64,000 bases of DNA from Mycolicibacterium sp. P9-64 (GCF_008329605.1 NZ_NPKO01000006.1:372001-436000); one strand, 5' to 3'; numbered from the stretch's first letter, positions 41,287 to 50,721 are shown. Program-made: numbers and translations. Notes: a model not told the origin generated them from the sequence alone.

Positions 41287-42468
41287 TCACTTCCGGATCT
41301 GGGAGAGATTTGTGGGGTTTTGTCGGCCCAGCCACGCCAGCGATGGGTGTGGTATGCGGGTGAAGGTGGTGCGGTCCACCGCGACGAGTCCGAATGTGGT
41401 TGTGTAGCTGCCCCATTCGTAGTTGTCGAGCAGGCTCCAATGCAGGTACCCACCGACGGTGATGCCGTCGTCCATGGCGTCGCGCATGGATTGCAAGGCG
41501 CGGGTGGTGTATTCGATGCGTTCGTGGTCGTCGGTGGTGGCGATGCCGTTCTCGGTGACGATGATCGGTACGTCACCGACCAGCGGTGCGGTGCGGCGCA
41601 ACGCTCCGCCGAGGGCTTCGGGGTAGAACTCCCACCCGTTCATCGTTCGCCGTGTCGTCGGGTCGTCGTATTCGACGGGGTGACCGTCGGATCCGGCGGC
41701 GATGCGGATGCGGGTGTAGGTCTGCACGCCTACCCAGTCGTCGCGGGTGGATGCCTCCAAGAAGACTTGGTCGCGGGGCTGGGTGTAGGCGGCCAGGAGG
41801 TGTTCGGCGCCGGGCTCGGGTTGGCAGTCCTGCACCGAAACGCCCCATCCGATGGCGAGTTGCGGGTGCGCAGACATGAGGTGGTCGCGGGTTGCGTGGT
41901 GGACGTCGATGAGGACCTGGGTCGCACGGGGGTTGGGGGTGGGCAGTCCGTCGCGCAGTGCGGACATTCCCTGGCCGTCGTCGGTGGCGAACATGGCGGC
42001 GATGTTGGGTTCGTTGATGGTGCCGACGTGCCCGGCCCCTGCGTCGAGGACCGGGCCGATGGCCTCGACGTATCGCAGAAAACGTGGCACCGCGTGCGGG
42101 TTGAGCCAACCGCCGGCGTGGACGAACCACTGCGGGAGGGTGAAGTGCTGCAACGTCAGAAAGGGGCGCAGTCCACGTTCCAGCGCGCCGTCGACCATCC
42201 GCCGGTAGTGGTCGACCGCGGCGCGGGAGATATGGCCGTCTTCGGGTTCGATGCGCGACCACTCGATGCCGAAGCGGTAGTCGGTGAATCCGGCTTGGGC
42301 CGCGAGGTCCATGTCGGAGCGCCAATGGTGGTAGGCGTCCACGGCGTCACCGGACGGTTCCGCGATGGGCGTGCCGGGGGTGTGTTCGTGGCCCCACCAG
42401 TCCGAGGACACGTTGTTGCCCTCGGTCTGGTGGGCTCCGGTGGCGACGCCCCAAAGGAACTCGGCCAT
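41287..42468 (-). CDS. GH1 family beta-glycosidase
   Basis: 393 residues, slightly shorter than typical 440-480. Retaining glycosidase with acid/base Glu153 (TINEPN) and nucleophile Glu306 (VTENGI); N-terminal FLWGVATGAHQTEG and late DNYEWG are family marks. No signal peptide, so it acts inside the cell on an imported glucoside or fucoside/galactoside. It sits among NAD(P)H oxidoreductases with no sugar transporter nearby, which suggests it removes sugar from a glycosylated aglycone rather than feeding on cellobiose. One base separates it from the preceding gene. Confidence 0.9.
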   Translation of the reverse strand: MAEFLWGVATGAHQTEGNNVSSDWWGHEHTPGTPIAEPSGDAVDAYHHWRSDMDLAAQAGFTDYRFGIEWSRIEPEDGHISRAAVDHYRRMVDGALERGLRPFLTLQHFTLPQWFVHAGGWLNPHAVPRFLRYVEAIGPVLDAGAGHVGTINEPNIAAMFATDDGQGMSALRDGLPTPNPRATQVLIDVHHATRDHLMSAHPQLAIGWGVSVQDCQPEPGAEHLLAAYTQPRDQVFLEASTRDDWVGVQTYTRIRIAAGSDGHPVEYDDPTTRRTMNGWEFYPEALGGALRRTAPLVGDVPIIVTENGIATTDDHERIEYTTRALQSMRDAMDDGITVGGYLHWSLLDNYEWGSYTTTFGLVAVDRTTFTRIPHPSLAWLGRQNPTNLSQIRK

Positions 42469-42469
42469 G

Positions 42470-43084
42470 TCAGCCCTGACGCAGCGCGTGCACGGCGCTC
42501 AGTGATCCGCCGAGTTGCATCAACCTGCCGCCGTCGCGAAGGCCGCCGACGGCCACTGGTGCGAAGCCGAGCTTGCCGGCGAACCGGTGGAACACGGTGC
42601 GGGCCTGCTCGTCGTCACCGGCGTAGAAGACGATCTGTCGTCCTGCGCTGTGTCGCGGGTTGGCGGCGATGTAGCTGGCGTAGAGGGTGTTGAACGCCTT
42701 GACCACGGTGGCGCCTGGCAGGTGCCGGGCGACCCATTCGCTGCCGGTCTCCTCGCCCAGATCGACGAATCCCGAGTAGGTGGGCTGGTATTCGGCGAAC
42801 TGGTTGGTGACGTCGACGACGAGGCGGCCCGACCAGTCGGGCACCGTTGCGGTCAAGTCGGGGACTTTGACGAACGGGACGGCGACGATGACCAGATCGG
42901 CTGCGGCGGCCTCGGGCACCGTGACCGCGTGGGCGCCGTCACCGAGGGCGGCGATGGTCGCCGCCAGCGAATCCGGGCCTCGGCTGTTGCTGAGGGAGAC
43001 CGCGTAGCCCGCACCTAGCGCATGGCGCGCCAGGGCTTGGGCGACCTCCCCGGATCCGATGATGCCGATCGTGGTGATGGTCAT
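42470..43084 (-). CDS. NADPH-dependent F420 reductase-like protein
   Basis: 204 residues. Rossmann start GIIGSGEVAQALARHAL, SLSNSRGPDS, VVDVTNQF, VVKAFNTLYASY. It resembles the protein at 34522 in the first 140 residues. Probably transfers hydride between NADPH and F420, which would supply the LLM enzyme of the same cluster. ATG 43084 overlaps the previous stop (ATGA). Confidence 0.82.
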   Translation of the reverse strand: MTITTIGIIGSGEVAQALARHALGAGYAVSLSNSRGPDSLAATIAALGDGAHAVTVPEAAAADLVIVAVPFVKVPDLTATVPDWSGRLVVDVTNQFAEYQPTYSGFVDLGEETGSEWVARHLPGATVVKAFNTLYASYIAANPRHSAGRQIVFYAGDDEQARTVFHRFAGKLGFAPVAVGGLRDGGRLMQLGGSLSAVHALRQG

Positions 43085-44094
43085 GGTGTAGCTCCTGACG
43101 TGGCGTCGACGAGGATGGTTCCGGTCTTGCCGGAGCGGGCGGCGTGGGCGGCGGCGTCGCGGATGCGGTCGATCGGATAGATTGCGGCGACGTCGAAGTG
43201 GGATGCCAGGCCCTGGCTGATGGCGGCGGCGCTGGCGAGGTCGGACTTCTTCTGCTCGGCGGACGACAGCGCCCACCGCCCGATGGTCAGGCCCCGGATG
43301 GTCAGGTCGCGGTGCACCAGGGTGGAGGCGTGCAACGGGATCTGCTCGGGAGCCATCAGCCCGTAGAGGACCAGGGACCCACCGGGATCGAGAAGAGTGA
43401 GCAGATCCGCCGATGCGGTGCCGCCGATGGGGTCCAGGGCCACCGCGATGGGCCGCCCTGCGACTGCGGCTCGCACCTGGTCTTTCCAGTCGGCGGTGTG
43501 CGTCGACACGACGGGGACGTCGGGGAACCGGCGGCTCAGTTCGTCGGCACGGGCGGCGCTGCGCACGATGCTGATGGTGGCGATCTGGTGGTGCTGCGCG
43601 CCGGCGGTGAACAGTCTGCCCACCGACGACGCCGCACCGTTGTTGAGGATGACGCCGTCGAACCCGACGCTGTGATGCTGCTGGGCTGCCCGTCGCAGCA
43701 TCAGCACGGTGATCGGGTTGATGAGCATCTGCGCGGCGACGTCCTCAGTGAGCGCATCAGGCACCGCGACGACGACATCGGCGCCGACGGTGATCTGTTG
43801 GCGCCAGGCGCCACCGACGAAGAACGCCGCAACCCGGGTACCTACGGGCAGATCGACGCCAGGTCCGGCGGCGGTGATGACGCCGGTGGCCTCGGCGCCG
43901 ACCGCGGCGGGGTGACCGCCGTCGGGTCGGGTCGCCGCGATGGTCTGCAGGTCGCCGGGGTGCACCGGGAACCGGGTGACCGCGATGGTGACCTGACCGG
44001 GACCCGGCGGTGGCGGCGCCTCGACGTCGGCGACGTCGAGTACCTCGGTGGGGTCGCCGGCTCGCGACTGCACGACGGCTTTGATGGTGCTCAC
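43081..44094 (-). CDS. Medium-chain (quinone oxidoreductase-like) dehydrogenase 2
   Basis: 337 residues, zinc-less type; FPVHPGDLQ, EATGVITAAGPGV, LNNGAASSVGRL and ALDPIGGTASADLL. GTG start overlapping the NmrA stop (GTGA) and ATGA at the other end, so translation is coupled both ways. Substrate unknown; alpha,beta-unsaturated ketones or quinones are usual for this branch. Confidence 0.83.
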   Translation of the reverse strand: MSTIKAVVQSRAGDPTEVLDVADVEAPPPPGPGQVTIAVTRFPVHPGDLQTIAATRPDGGHPAAVGAEATGVITAAGPGVDLPVGTRVAAFFVGGAWRQQITVGADVVVAVPDALTEDVAAQMLINPITVLMLRRAAQQHHSVGFDGVILNNGAASSVGRLFTAGAQHHQIATISIVRSAARADELSRRFPDVPVVSTHTADWKDQVRAAVAGRPIAVALDPIGGTASADLLTLLDPGGSLVLYGLMAPEQIPLHASTLVHRDLTIRGLTIGRWALSSAEQKKSDLASAAAISQGLASHFDVAAIYPIDRIRDAAAHAARSGKTGTILVDATSGATP

Positions 44095-45011
44095 TGGGCG
44101 GCCGCCGGGGCGGGGATGGAGTAGGGGCCGTCGTGGCTGAAGGCCTCGCGGTGCGCCTGGGCGTACTCCTCGACGGTCATCGGCGTCTTGCCGCCGATCG
44201 TCTCGATGTAGTCGTTGGTGCCGGTGAAGATGCCGTCCTGGTAGTCCTGCACGACCGCGCCCAAGTGCTGCACCAGGTGCGGCGGAAAGCCCTTACTGGT
44301 CAGGCCGTCGGTGAATTCGACGATCTCGATGGGCTCGTAGTGCACCGGGATGCCCAGGGCGCGCGACAGCGCCTCGGCGATGCCGTGCTGGTTCAGCTCG
44401 ACGGGCCCGACCAGCGGGTAGATCTTGCGGTCGTGCTCTTCGGGATGTTCGAGCAGGGCGGCGATGACGTAGGCCTGGTCCTCACCGGCGATCGGTGCGT
44501 GCCGGCCGTCACCCATCGGCAGGCGGATCACGCCGCTGGTGCCGTCGGTGCCCCAGTACCACTCCAGCCACTCGGCGAAGAACGTGGGCCGCACGTGCGC
44601 GGTGAGCATCGGCGTGCGGTCCAGAAGCCGCTCCCCAATCCAATGGTTCTGTGCGGCATGGCTCTTGGCGTCTTCACGCGCCGAGATTTGCGACATGTTG
44701 ACCACCGACTTCACACCGGCGTCGGTGGCGGCCTGGGCGAAGAACGCAGTGGCTTCGAGCAATCCGGGGGCGATCGGGTAGCAGAAGTAGGCACCGTCGA
44801 CTCCGGTCATCGCTGCGCTGATGGCGTTGAAGTCCAGCAGGTCACCGACGGCGATCTCGGCGCCGACGGCAGCGAGGCTCTCCGACCGGGCGTCTTCGCG
44901 GTGCACGAAGGCACGGACGCGGTGACCGCGCTGCAGCAGCAGACGCACGGTGGTGTCGCCGGTGTTGCCGGTGGCGCCGGTGATCAGATACAGGTGGGAT
45001 TCATTACTCAT
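44091..45011 (-). CDS. NmrA-family / atypical SDR protein
   Basis: 306 residues; N-terminal TGATGNTGDTTVRLLL, then FAQAATDAGVKSVVNMSQISA and a C-terminal cap typical of NmrA/NAD(P)-binding quinone-reductase-2-like proteins. Such proteins reduce quinones or sense the NADP ratio. Follows the hydrolase gene by 29 bases with an AAGGTTCTTC-type leader. Confidence 0.83.
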   Translation of the reverse strand: MSNESHLYLITGATGNTGDTTVRLLLQRGHRVRAFVHREDARSESLAAVGAEIAVGDLLDFNAISAAMTGVDGAYFCYPIAPGLLEATAFFAQAATDAGVKSVVNMSQISAREDAKSHAAQNHWIGERLLDRTPMLTAHVRPTFFAEWLEWYWGTDGTSGVIRLPMGDGRHAPIAGEDQAYVIAALLEHPEEHDRKIYPLVGPVELNQHGIAEALSRALGIPVHYEPIEIVEFTDGLTSKGFPPHLVQHLGAVVQDYQDGIFTGTNDYIETIGGKTPMTVEEYAQAHREAFSHDGPYSIPAPAAAQ

Positions 45012-45040
45012 GATGAAGAACCTTTCTCGGGGCGGTGTAT

Positions 45041-45877
45041 TCAGTGGGTGGCGAGGAAGTCGAGGAGCGCGGCGTTGGTCTCCTCGGCGTGGGTCCAGCA
45101 GATGTTGTGCGGACCGTCGAGGATTTCGACGTAGGTGCAGTCGGCGAGAAGTCCGGGTAGCCGTCGTGCGGTGGCGTCGATCGGCAGGATCCTGTCCTCG
45201 GCTCCGTGCACGACCAGTACGGGGACGTCGATACGGGGAAGGTCGGCACGAAAGTCGGTCAGCCAGGCGTCGACACAGGCCAGGCTCGCGAACGAGGAGC
45301 TTTCGTTGGCGGCGGCGACGTTGGCGCGAACGACGGCAGCGCTGATCCGTTCGGGCATCAGGATGTCGGTGTTGTAGAACGCCGCGAAGAACGCGTCGAA
45401 GTAGGTGTAGCGGTCAGTGCAAATGGCCTCCTTGATGTCGTGGAACACAGCCCCGTCGACGCCCTCGGGGTTGTCGTCGGTACGGAGAAGAAATGGTGGG
45501 ACTGCGCTCAGCAGAGCGGCTTTGGAGATTCTCTTGCTGCCGTAGGTGCCCAGATACCGGGTGACTTCGCCGGTGCCCATGGAGAACCCGACCAATGCAG
45601 CGTCGCGGAGATCCAGTACATGCAGCAGAGTGTCGAGATCTCCTGCGAAGGTGTCGTAGTCGTATCCGGTGGTCGGGCGACTGGACAGGCCGAACCCGCG
45701 TCGGTCGTAGGCGATGACCCTGTAGCCGGCGTCGATCAGTGCGCGTTGCTGACGTTCCCAGGATCGGCCGTTGAGGGGGTAGCCGTGGATGAGCACCACC
45801 GCGGGACCGCTGCCGTTGTCTTCGTAGTAGAGGTCGATGGTGCTGGTGTTCTCCGCGCCGACGCTGACGTAGGGCAT
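45041..45877 (-). CDS. Alpha/beta hydrolase (chloroperoxidase-like)
   Basis: 278 residues. Nucleophile Ser99 in GFSMG, Asp228 (HGAEDRI) and His257 (GPHNICW) make the triad; the oxyanion loop is HGYPLNG. Resembles cofactor-free haloperoxidases/esterases. In this cluster it may hydrolyse an ester or lactone of the same substrate. Its ATG directly follows the upstream TAA. Confidence 0.87.
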   Translation of the reverse strand: MPYVSVGAENTSTIDLYYEDNGSGPAVVLIHGYPLNGRSWERQQRALIDAGYRVIAYDRRGFGLSSRPTTGYDYDTFAGDLDTLLHVLDLRDAALVGFSMGTGEVTRYLGTYGSKRISKAALLSAVPPFLLRTDDNPEGVDGAVFHDIKEAICTDRYTYFDAFFAAFYNTDILMPERISAAVVRANVAAANESSSFASLACVDAWLTDFRADLPRIDVPVLVVHGAEDRILPIDATARRLPGLLADCTYVEILDGPHNICWTHAEETNAALLDFLATH

Positions 45878-46840
45878 TTACCCATCCCCTCCAACGCGCA
45901 GCAGGATCTTGCCGCCCCGGTGAAGGTGAGCGATGGCGGCCTGCACGTCGGCCAGCGGGTAAATCGCTTCGACCGGTACGGTCAGCGCCCCGGCGACCAC
46001 CAGGGGTGCTGCCTCCTGGATGACCGGGACGACTTTGGTGCGGTTGTCATGGGCACCGACGAAGATACTGGCGACGGCGACGTCCTTGTCGGCGGCGGCC
46101 GCGGCGTCGATGCCTGCGCCGCTGGCATTGCCGTAACTCACCAACGCGGCTCCAGATGCCAAGGCGCCCAGGACCGCTGCGCCGGACGCTCCGCCCACCG
46201 AGTCGACCCCCAGCATGATCGGTTGACGGTCTGTCGCGTCGGCGATCTCGGACACCACGCCGTCGTGCGGGGTGAGCACCACGTCTGCCCCGAGGGCCCG
46301 CAAATCCTCGGCAACCTCGGGTCGGCGCACCAGGTTCACGGTGCGCAGACCACGGGCGCGGGCGAGGGCGATCAGCGAGCGGCCGACACCGCCGTTGGCG
46401 GCGTTTTGGATGACCCAGTCACCGGGGGTGAGGTCGGTGTACTCGCTGAGGATCAGCCCGGCTGTGGGGACGTTGCTGCCCAGCATCGCCAGCTGCTCCA
46501 CAGGTCCTGGTGGCAGGGCGAACAGATCGTCGGCGGGGACGACGACCTGTTCGCGCCACGCGCCGGTGAGCAACGGGAGCACGATGCGGTCGCCGACGGC
46601 GACGGTGGTGACCGATTCTCCGATCGCCGAAACCGTGCCCACGCCTTCGTTTCCGGCGACCGCCGGCAGTGTCGGCGGTGCGAGGTGCCCGCCGATGAAG
46701 AACAGGTCGTGAAAGTTCAGTGGGGACAGTTCGACGTCGACGAGAACCTCGCCGGCGCCGGGTGCGGTGGGTGCGGGGACGTCGACGCATTTCAACACGT
46801 CGGCGGGGTCGCCGAAGGCGGCGAAGCGCAGGGCCTTCAT
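45878..46840 (-). CDS. Medium-chain (quinone oxidoreductase-like) dehydrogenase 1
   Basis: 320 residues; zinc-less branch with LNFHDLFFIGG, GNEGVGTVSAIG, NAANGGVGRSLI and GVDSVGGASG. Starts one base into the SDR stop (TGATG). Shares more with dehydrogenases 2 and 3 than with ordinary alcohol dehydrogenases, which points to internal duplication. Confidence 0.83.
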   Translation of the reverse strand: MKALRFAAFGDPADVLKCVDVPAPTAPGAGEVLVDVELSPLNFHDLFFIGGHLAPPTLPAVAGNEGVGTVSAIGESVTTVAVGDRIVLPLLTGAWREQVVVPADDLFALPPGPVEQLAMLGSNVPTAGLILSEYTDLTPGDWVIQNAANGGVGRSLIALARARGLRTVNLVRRPEVAEDLRALGADVVLTPHDGVVSEIADATDRQPIMLGVDSVGGASGAAVLGALASGAALVSYGNASGAGIDAAAAADKDVAVASIFVGAHDNRTKVVPVIQEAAPLVVAGALTVPVEAIYPLADVQAAIAHLHRGGKILLRVGGDG

Positions 46841-47592
46841 CAGAGCTCCACCACTCCGCCGTCGACGACGAGGTCGAATCCGGTGGTGTAGCTGCTCTGG
46901 TCGCTGACCAAGTAGTAGACGCCGTTGGCGATCTCCTCGGGGCGACCGAGACGCCCGGCCGGGATGAGGGAGGTGAATCCGTCGGTACCCGCCTGCAATT
47001 CGGCCTCCGTGGAGAACTGCTTCTCCAGGATGGGGGTGTCGATGACACCGGGGCTCAGCACGTTGACGCGGATGCCACGCCCGATCAGTTCGGCCGCCCA
47101 GGTGCGCCCGAACGACCGGATCGCGGCCTTGGTCGCGGCGTACACCCCGTAGGTGGGGAAGCCCTTGACATTCATGCCCGAGGACATCAGGACGATGGCT
47201 CCCCCGGCGCCCATCAAGGGCAGCGCCTTCTGCACGGTGAAGTAGGTGCCGCGGGCGTTGGTGCCGAAGAGCAGGTCGAAGTGCTCGGGGGTGGCGTCGA
47301 CGCCATCAGCCAATTCGATGGTTCCGGCGTTTGCGACCACGATGTCCAGGCGACCCGTCTCGGCGCCGATGGTGGCGTAGAGCCGGTCCAGGTCCTCCAG
47401 GCTCGCGACGTCCCCGACGACCGGATGAGCCTGCGGCCCGATCTCGGTGGCCGCCTTCTGCAGCGCCGCTTCGCCGCGCCCGGTGATGTAGACCTCTGCG
47501 CCTTCGGACGCGAGCCGCTGCGCAACGGCCAAGCCAATGCCTGCGCTGGCGCCGGTGACCAGCGCGACCTTCCCTTCCAGAGTGGGTGACAT
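46840..47592 (-). CDS. SDR-family oxidoreductase
   Basis: First gene of the ten-gene cluster. 250 residues with all SDR motifs: TGASAGIGLAVA, NAG, catalytic Ser, YAATKAA, SPGVIDT, and a C-terminal VDGG. ATG 47592 follows GAAGGAGATC. It faces the LAL regulator across a 120-base gap with a palindrome. Confidence 0.87.
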   Translation of the reverse strand: MSPTLEGKVALVTGASAGIGLAVAQRLASEGAEVYITGRGEAALQKAATEIGPQAHPVVGDVASLEDLDRLYATIGAETGRLDIVVANAGTIELADGVDATPEHFDLLFGTNARGTYFTVQKALPLMGAGGAIVLMSSGMNVKGFPTYGVYAATKAAIRSFGRTWAAELIGRGIRVNVLSPGVIDTPILEKQFSTEAELQAGTDGFTSLIPAGRLGRPEEIANGVYYLVSDQSSYTTGFDLVVDGGVVEL

Positions 47593-47670
47593 CGGATCTC
47601 CTTCGATTGGTGTTGCACTCGCGTGGTGGCGGTGATGAACAGACCGTAGGTTCGACAGCGAGGTCGCCGA

Positions 47671-47688
47671 ATCGCATGAACGTGCGAT
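47671..47688. promoter_or_regulatory. Palindrome between the cluster and its regulator gene
   Basis: ATCGCA-TGAACG-TGCGAT, 6-bp perfect arms, 18 bp, in the shared promoter region of the ten-gene cluster and the LAL regulator. Confidence 0.5.
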
Positions 47689-47712
47689 CTCAACGCACGA
47701 GAAGAGGTCACG

Positions 47713-50559
47713 ATGGCCCGGGTTGATCGCATGCTTCATCGCATGCCGCTGCGAGGTCGCGATCAGGAGTTGGGCGACGCTAGGACCGTGTTGGGCAGGG
47801 CATGCGGTGCCGATGCCCGCCCCGGCGCCGTGGTCATCCGCGGCGCCGCCGGCTCGGGCAAGAGCCACTTGTTGCACGCCATCGCTCAAGACGCCGCCGC
47901 CCTGGGGTTCCGGGTGCTGGAAGGCGGCGGAGACGCCGACGCAGCCGCGATGCCGTTGACTCCGCTGCTACAGGCCGTACTCGGCGGCAGCCCCCCGTTG
48001 TTGAATCGCCGGGCGGTACAGGATGCGATGCGCAGCGCCGAAGCCCGCTACGTCGTCATCGAGGACATCATCGACGCGCTCGAAACCGCGGCACGACAGA
48101 GTCCGTTGCTCGTCGTCGTCGATGACCTGCAGTTCAGCGATCCGACCACACTCTTTGCGCTGCGAGTGATGGTCGAGCGGCTGACCGCCGAACCCGTGGT
48201 GTGGGCGATGGCCACCCGTGAACCCGTCCGAGACGAGGCCGTAGCGCGCACCCTGGGCCGGCTGGAACACCTCGACGCGGTGACGTTCACCATCGGCGAA
48301 CTCGCCCCCGACGCCGCCACCGAGGTCGCCCAAGACCTGCTCGGCGCATCGGTGGACGCCAATCTGCAGTCGTTGATCGACCGCACCGGCGGCCACGTCG
48401 TTGACCTCGTGGAAACCCTGCGTGGATTGCTCGATGAACGACGCGTCCAGATCGTCACCGGCCAGGCCCTGCTCGCCGACACCGCCACCCCGGCGCGACT
48501 GCGCGACGCCATTCACCGCCGATTGAGCCGCCTACCCGAAGACGTCGCCGACGTCGTGGCCGCCGCGGCGGTGATGGGTCGTCGCGTCACCGACTCGGCG
48601 GTGGCCGCGCTGACCGACATCCCGCCGCCCCAAGCCGCCGCAGCACTCAAGGCCGCCGAGGACGCTCAGCTGGTCACCAGCAGCGGCGACGAGTTCGTGT
48701 TCCGGCACGATCTGATACGCGAGATCGTGGAGTCGACTCTGTCGGCGGCGCTCCGCCGTGATCTGCGCCGCCGCGCCGTCCACGTCCAACTCGACGCCGG
48801 AGCGCCGCTGCTCGAAGTCGCGTCCGCGCTCGCGGCCACCGCCGAACCCGATGACACCCAGGCCGCAGAACTCCTCTCCCAGGCTGGCCACCAATTGGCG
48901 GCCGTCGATCCGTCCACCGCCGCCGACCTGCTGCAACGGGCGGTCGACATCACTCCGCCGGACTCCGAACGACACGGAGCACTGCTGGCCCAACACGTCA
49001 TGCTGCTCTGGCAGGCCGGGCGCACCGTCGATGCACGCCGCATTGGCGAACGCGCCCTCATCACCGGCGTCACGCCCGCCCAGGAAGCCGAGGTACGCCT
49101 GGGTCTGTCACTGGTGACCTCCGAACACTCCTACCCCGACGCCGCGCGACAAACCGCCACCGCGCTGGCGTTGCCCGACCTGCCGCCCGGTCTACGCGCC
49201 CGCCTTCTCGCCGCCCACGCAGTCACCAAGATCATGATCGACGATCTCGATGACCTCGAGGCCACAGTCGAGGAGGCGATGAATCTCGCCCGCTCGGTGG
49301 GTGACACCTCCACCCAGTCCTCCCTGCTGGCGACTCGCTCAACGGTGGCGCTGCACCGCATGCAATGGGAGCTGGCCTTCGACCTGGCCGAGCAGGGCCG
49401 GCGGATCGCCGATGCGCTCGTCAAGTCACCGCTCGCACGGTCGCCCAAGGGCGTGTGGGATCCCTCGGCATGGTCACGACCGTGGCAGGCGGTCCTGCTC
49501 AGTACTGCCGGTTCTCCGGACGAGGCGCTGCGCATCCTCGACCAGGGCATCGCCGAGGCGGAGGCAGCGCGCGAGGGCGCCGCCATCAACTGGATGATGA
49601 TCCGCTCGCGCGTGCTCCTGGAGGCCGGCCGACTCGGCGACGCCCAAGCCGAAGCCGAAGCCGTGTCAACCCTCACCGACTGGCGCGAACGCAGCACGAT
49701 GGCCGACTACTCCATCAACTTCGTGCTGCGCCGCGTCGCGCAGTACACCGGAGAGCAAGCCGCCCTCAAACGCACCGAAGGTGCCGTGACCGCCATGCAG
49801 CGAGACGACGTGGGAACCGTTCGCCGACAAGGCAGATGGCTCGCCGTGATCGACGCCGACGCCGACGGGCACCCCGATCGGGCGGTCGAGATGCTCACCG
49901 AGAGCATCGCCCTCTATGGCGACGTCGCCCACCCGCTCACACTCGATCCCGCCGACGATCCGCTCTTCGCCCGCATCGCCGTCCGTGGCGCCCGGCGCGA
50001 CCTCGCCGCCAAGGCTGCTGAGTTCGCCGAACGACGCGCACAGGCCAACCAGACCTTCCCGTTATTGAAGGCAATCGCCTTACATACCCGCGCCCTCGTC
50101 GACGATGACCCCTCAGCACTCGCCCAGGCCGCCGAGGCGTTCGGCGACGTTCACCGCCCCCTGCCACGGGCTGCAGCGCTCGAGGACGCCGGCCGGGTCA
50201 GCGCCGACCGCGACACGGCCATCTATTTCCTCGACGAAGCCCACCACACCTACATCAAAGCCGGCGCCTTGCGTGACGCCGCAAGGACTCGACAACGGTT
50301 GCGTGCCTTGGGAGCCCGTCGTCGCCAACCCACCCAAACAGCGGTAGCTGACCCAATGGCGGCACTCACCACATCCGAACGCGCCGTCGTCGACCTTGTT
50401 GCACGCGGAGCCACCAACCGCGAAGTCGCCGCGCAACTATTCCTGTCCCCGCACACCGTCAGCACCCACCTGCGCCACGCCTTCACCAAGACCGGGGTCC
50501 GCTCCCGGGTCGAGCTCACCCGCCTCGCCACCCTCGGCGAGCCCGATCCGGCAGCCTGA
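47713..50559 (+). CDS. LAL-type ATPase/LuxR transcription regulator
   Basis: 948 residues. N-terminal AAA/STAND ATPase with Walker A at 44-51 (GAAGSGKS) and VVVDDLQFSD as Walker B; a long helical TPR-like middle part; C-terminal LuxR helix-turn-helix (residues about 880-940; TSERAVVDLVARGATNREVA, then SPHTVSTHL). Large LAL proteins activate dedicated secondary-metabolism or catabolic clusters, often on binding an inducer. Divergent from the ten-gene cluster, so it is the likely activator. Start preceded by AGAAGAGG. Confidence 0.92.
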   Translation: MARVDRMLHRMPLRGRDQELGDARTVLGRACGADARPGAVVIRGAAGSGKSHLLHAIAQDAAALGFRVLEGGGDADAAAMPLTPLLQAVLGGSPPLLNRRAVQDAMRSAEARYVVIEDIIDALETAARQSPLLVVVDDLQFSDPTTLFALRVMVERLTAEPVVWAMATREPVRDEAVARTLGRLEHLDAVTFTIGELAPDAATEVAQDLLGASVDANLQSLIDRTGGHVVDLVETLRGLLDERRVQIVTGQALLADTATPARLRDAIHRRLSRLPEDVADVVAAAAVMGRRVTDSAVAALTDIPPPQAAAALKAAEDAQLVTSSGDEFVFRHDLIREIVESTLSAALRRDLRRRAVHVQLDAGAPLLEVASALAATAEPDDTQAAELLSQAGHQLAAVDPSTAADLLQRAVDITPPDSERHGALLAQHVMLLWQAGRTVDARRIGERALITGVTPAQEAEVRLGLSLVTSEHSYPDAARQTATALALPDLPPGLRARLLAAHAVTKIMIDDLDDLEATVEEAMNLARSVGDTSTQSSLLATRSTVALHRMQWELAFDLAEQGRRIADALVKSPLARSPKGVWDPSAWSRPWQAVLLSTAGSPDEALRILDQGIAEAEAAREGAAINWMMIRSRVLLEAGRLGDAQAEAEAVSTLTDWRERSTMADYSINFVLRRVAQYTGEQAALKRTEGAVTAMQRDDVGTVRRQGRWLAVIDADADGHPDRAVEMLTESIALYGDVAHPLTLDPADDPLFARIAVRGARRDLAAKAAEFAERRAQANQTFPLLKAIALHTRALVDDDPSALAQAAEAFGDVHRPLPRAAALEDAGRVSADRDTAIYFLDEAHHTYIKAGALRDAARTRQRLRALGARRRQPTQTAVADPMAALTTSERAVVDLVARGATNREVAAQLFLSPHTVSTHLRHAFTKTGVRSRVELTRLATLGEPDPAA

Positions 50560-50721
50560 CCAGCCCCATACTGCAACATTCGTCGCGTGTGGCGCCCACA
50601 CATGCGATAACGGCCTGCGCGCGCCGCCGAGAATGTGAAATACCAATCATGCGCTATTACGTTCCACAGCAATGGGTTTGACGTCGGGGCGAAGCGGATC
50701 GTCCGCGACCATGCGCATGAG

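Noticed and set aside
41280..41576. N-terminal extension of dehydrogenase 3 to 41576
   Set aside because: The added ~99 residues lie antisense within the glycosidase gene and are Pro/Thr/Ser-rich; GTG 41279 gives the normal family length.
41203..42693. A 496-codon plus-strand open frame over the glycosidase
   Set aside because: Antisense to a GH1 gene with both catalytic residues; the antisense protein is Gly/Val/Asp-rich and unlike any family.
45206..46891. A 561-codon plus-strand open frame across the cluster
   Set aside because: It spans two clear minus-strand genes (hydrolase, dehydrogenase) and has no recognisable motif; shadow frame.
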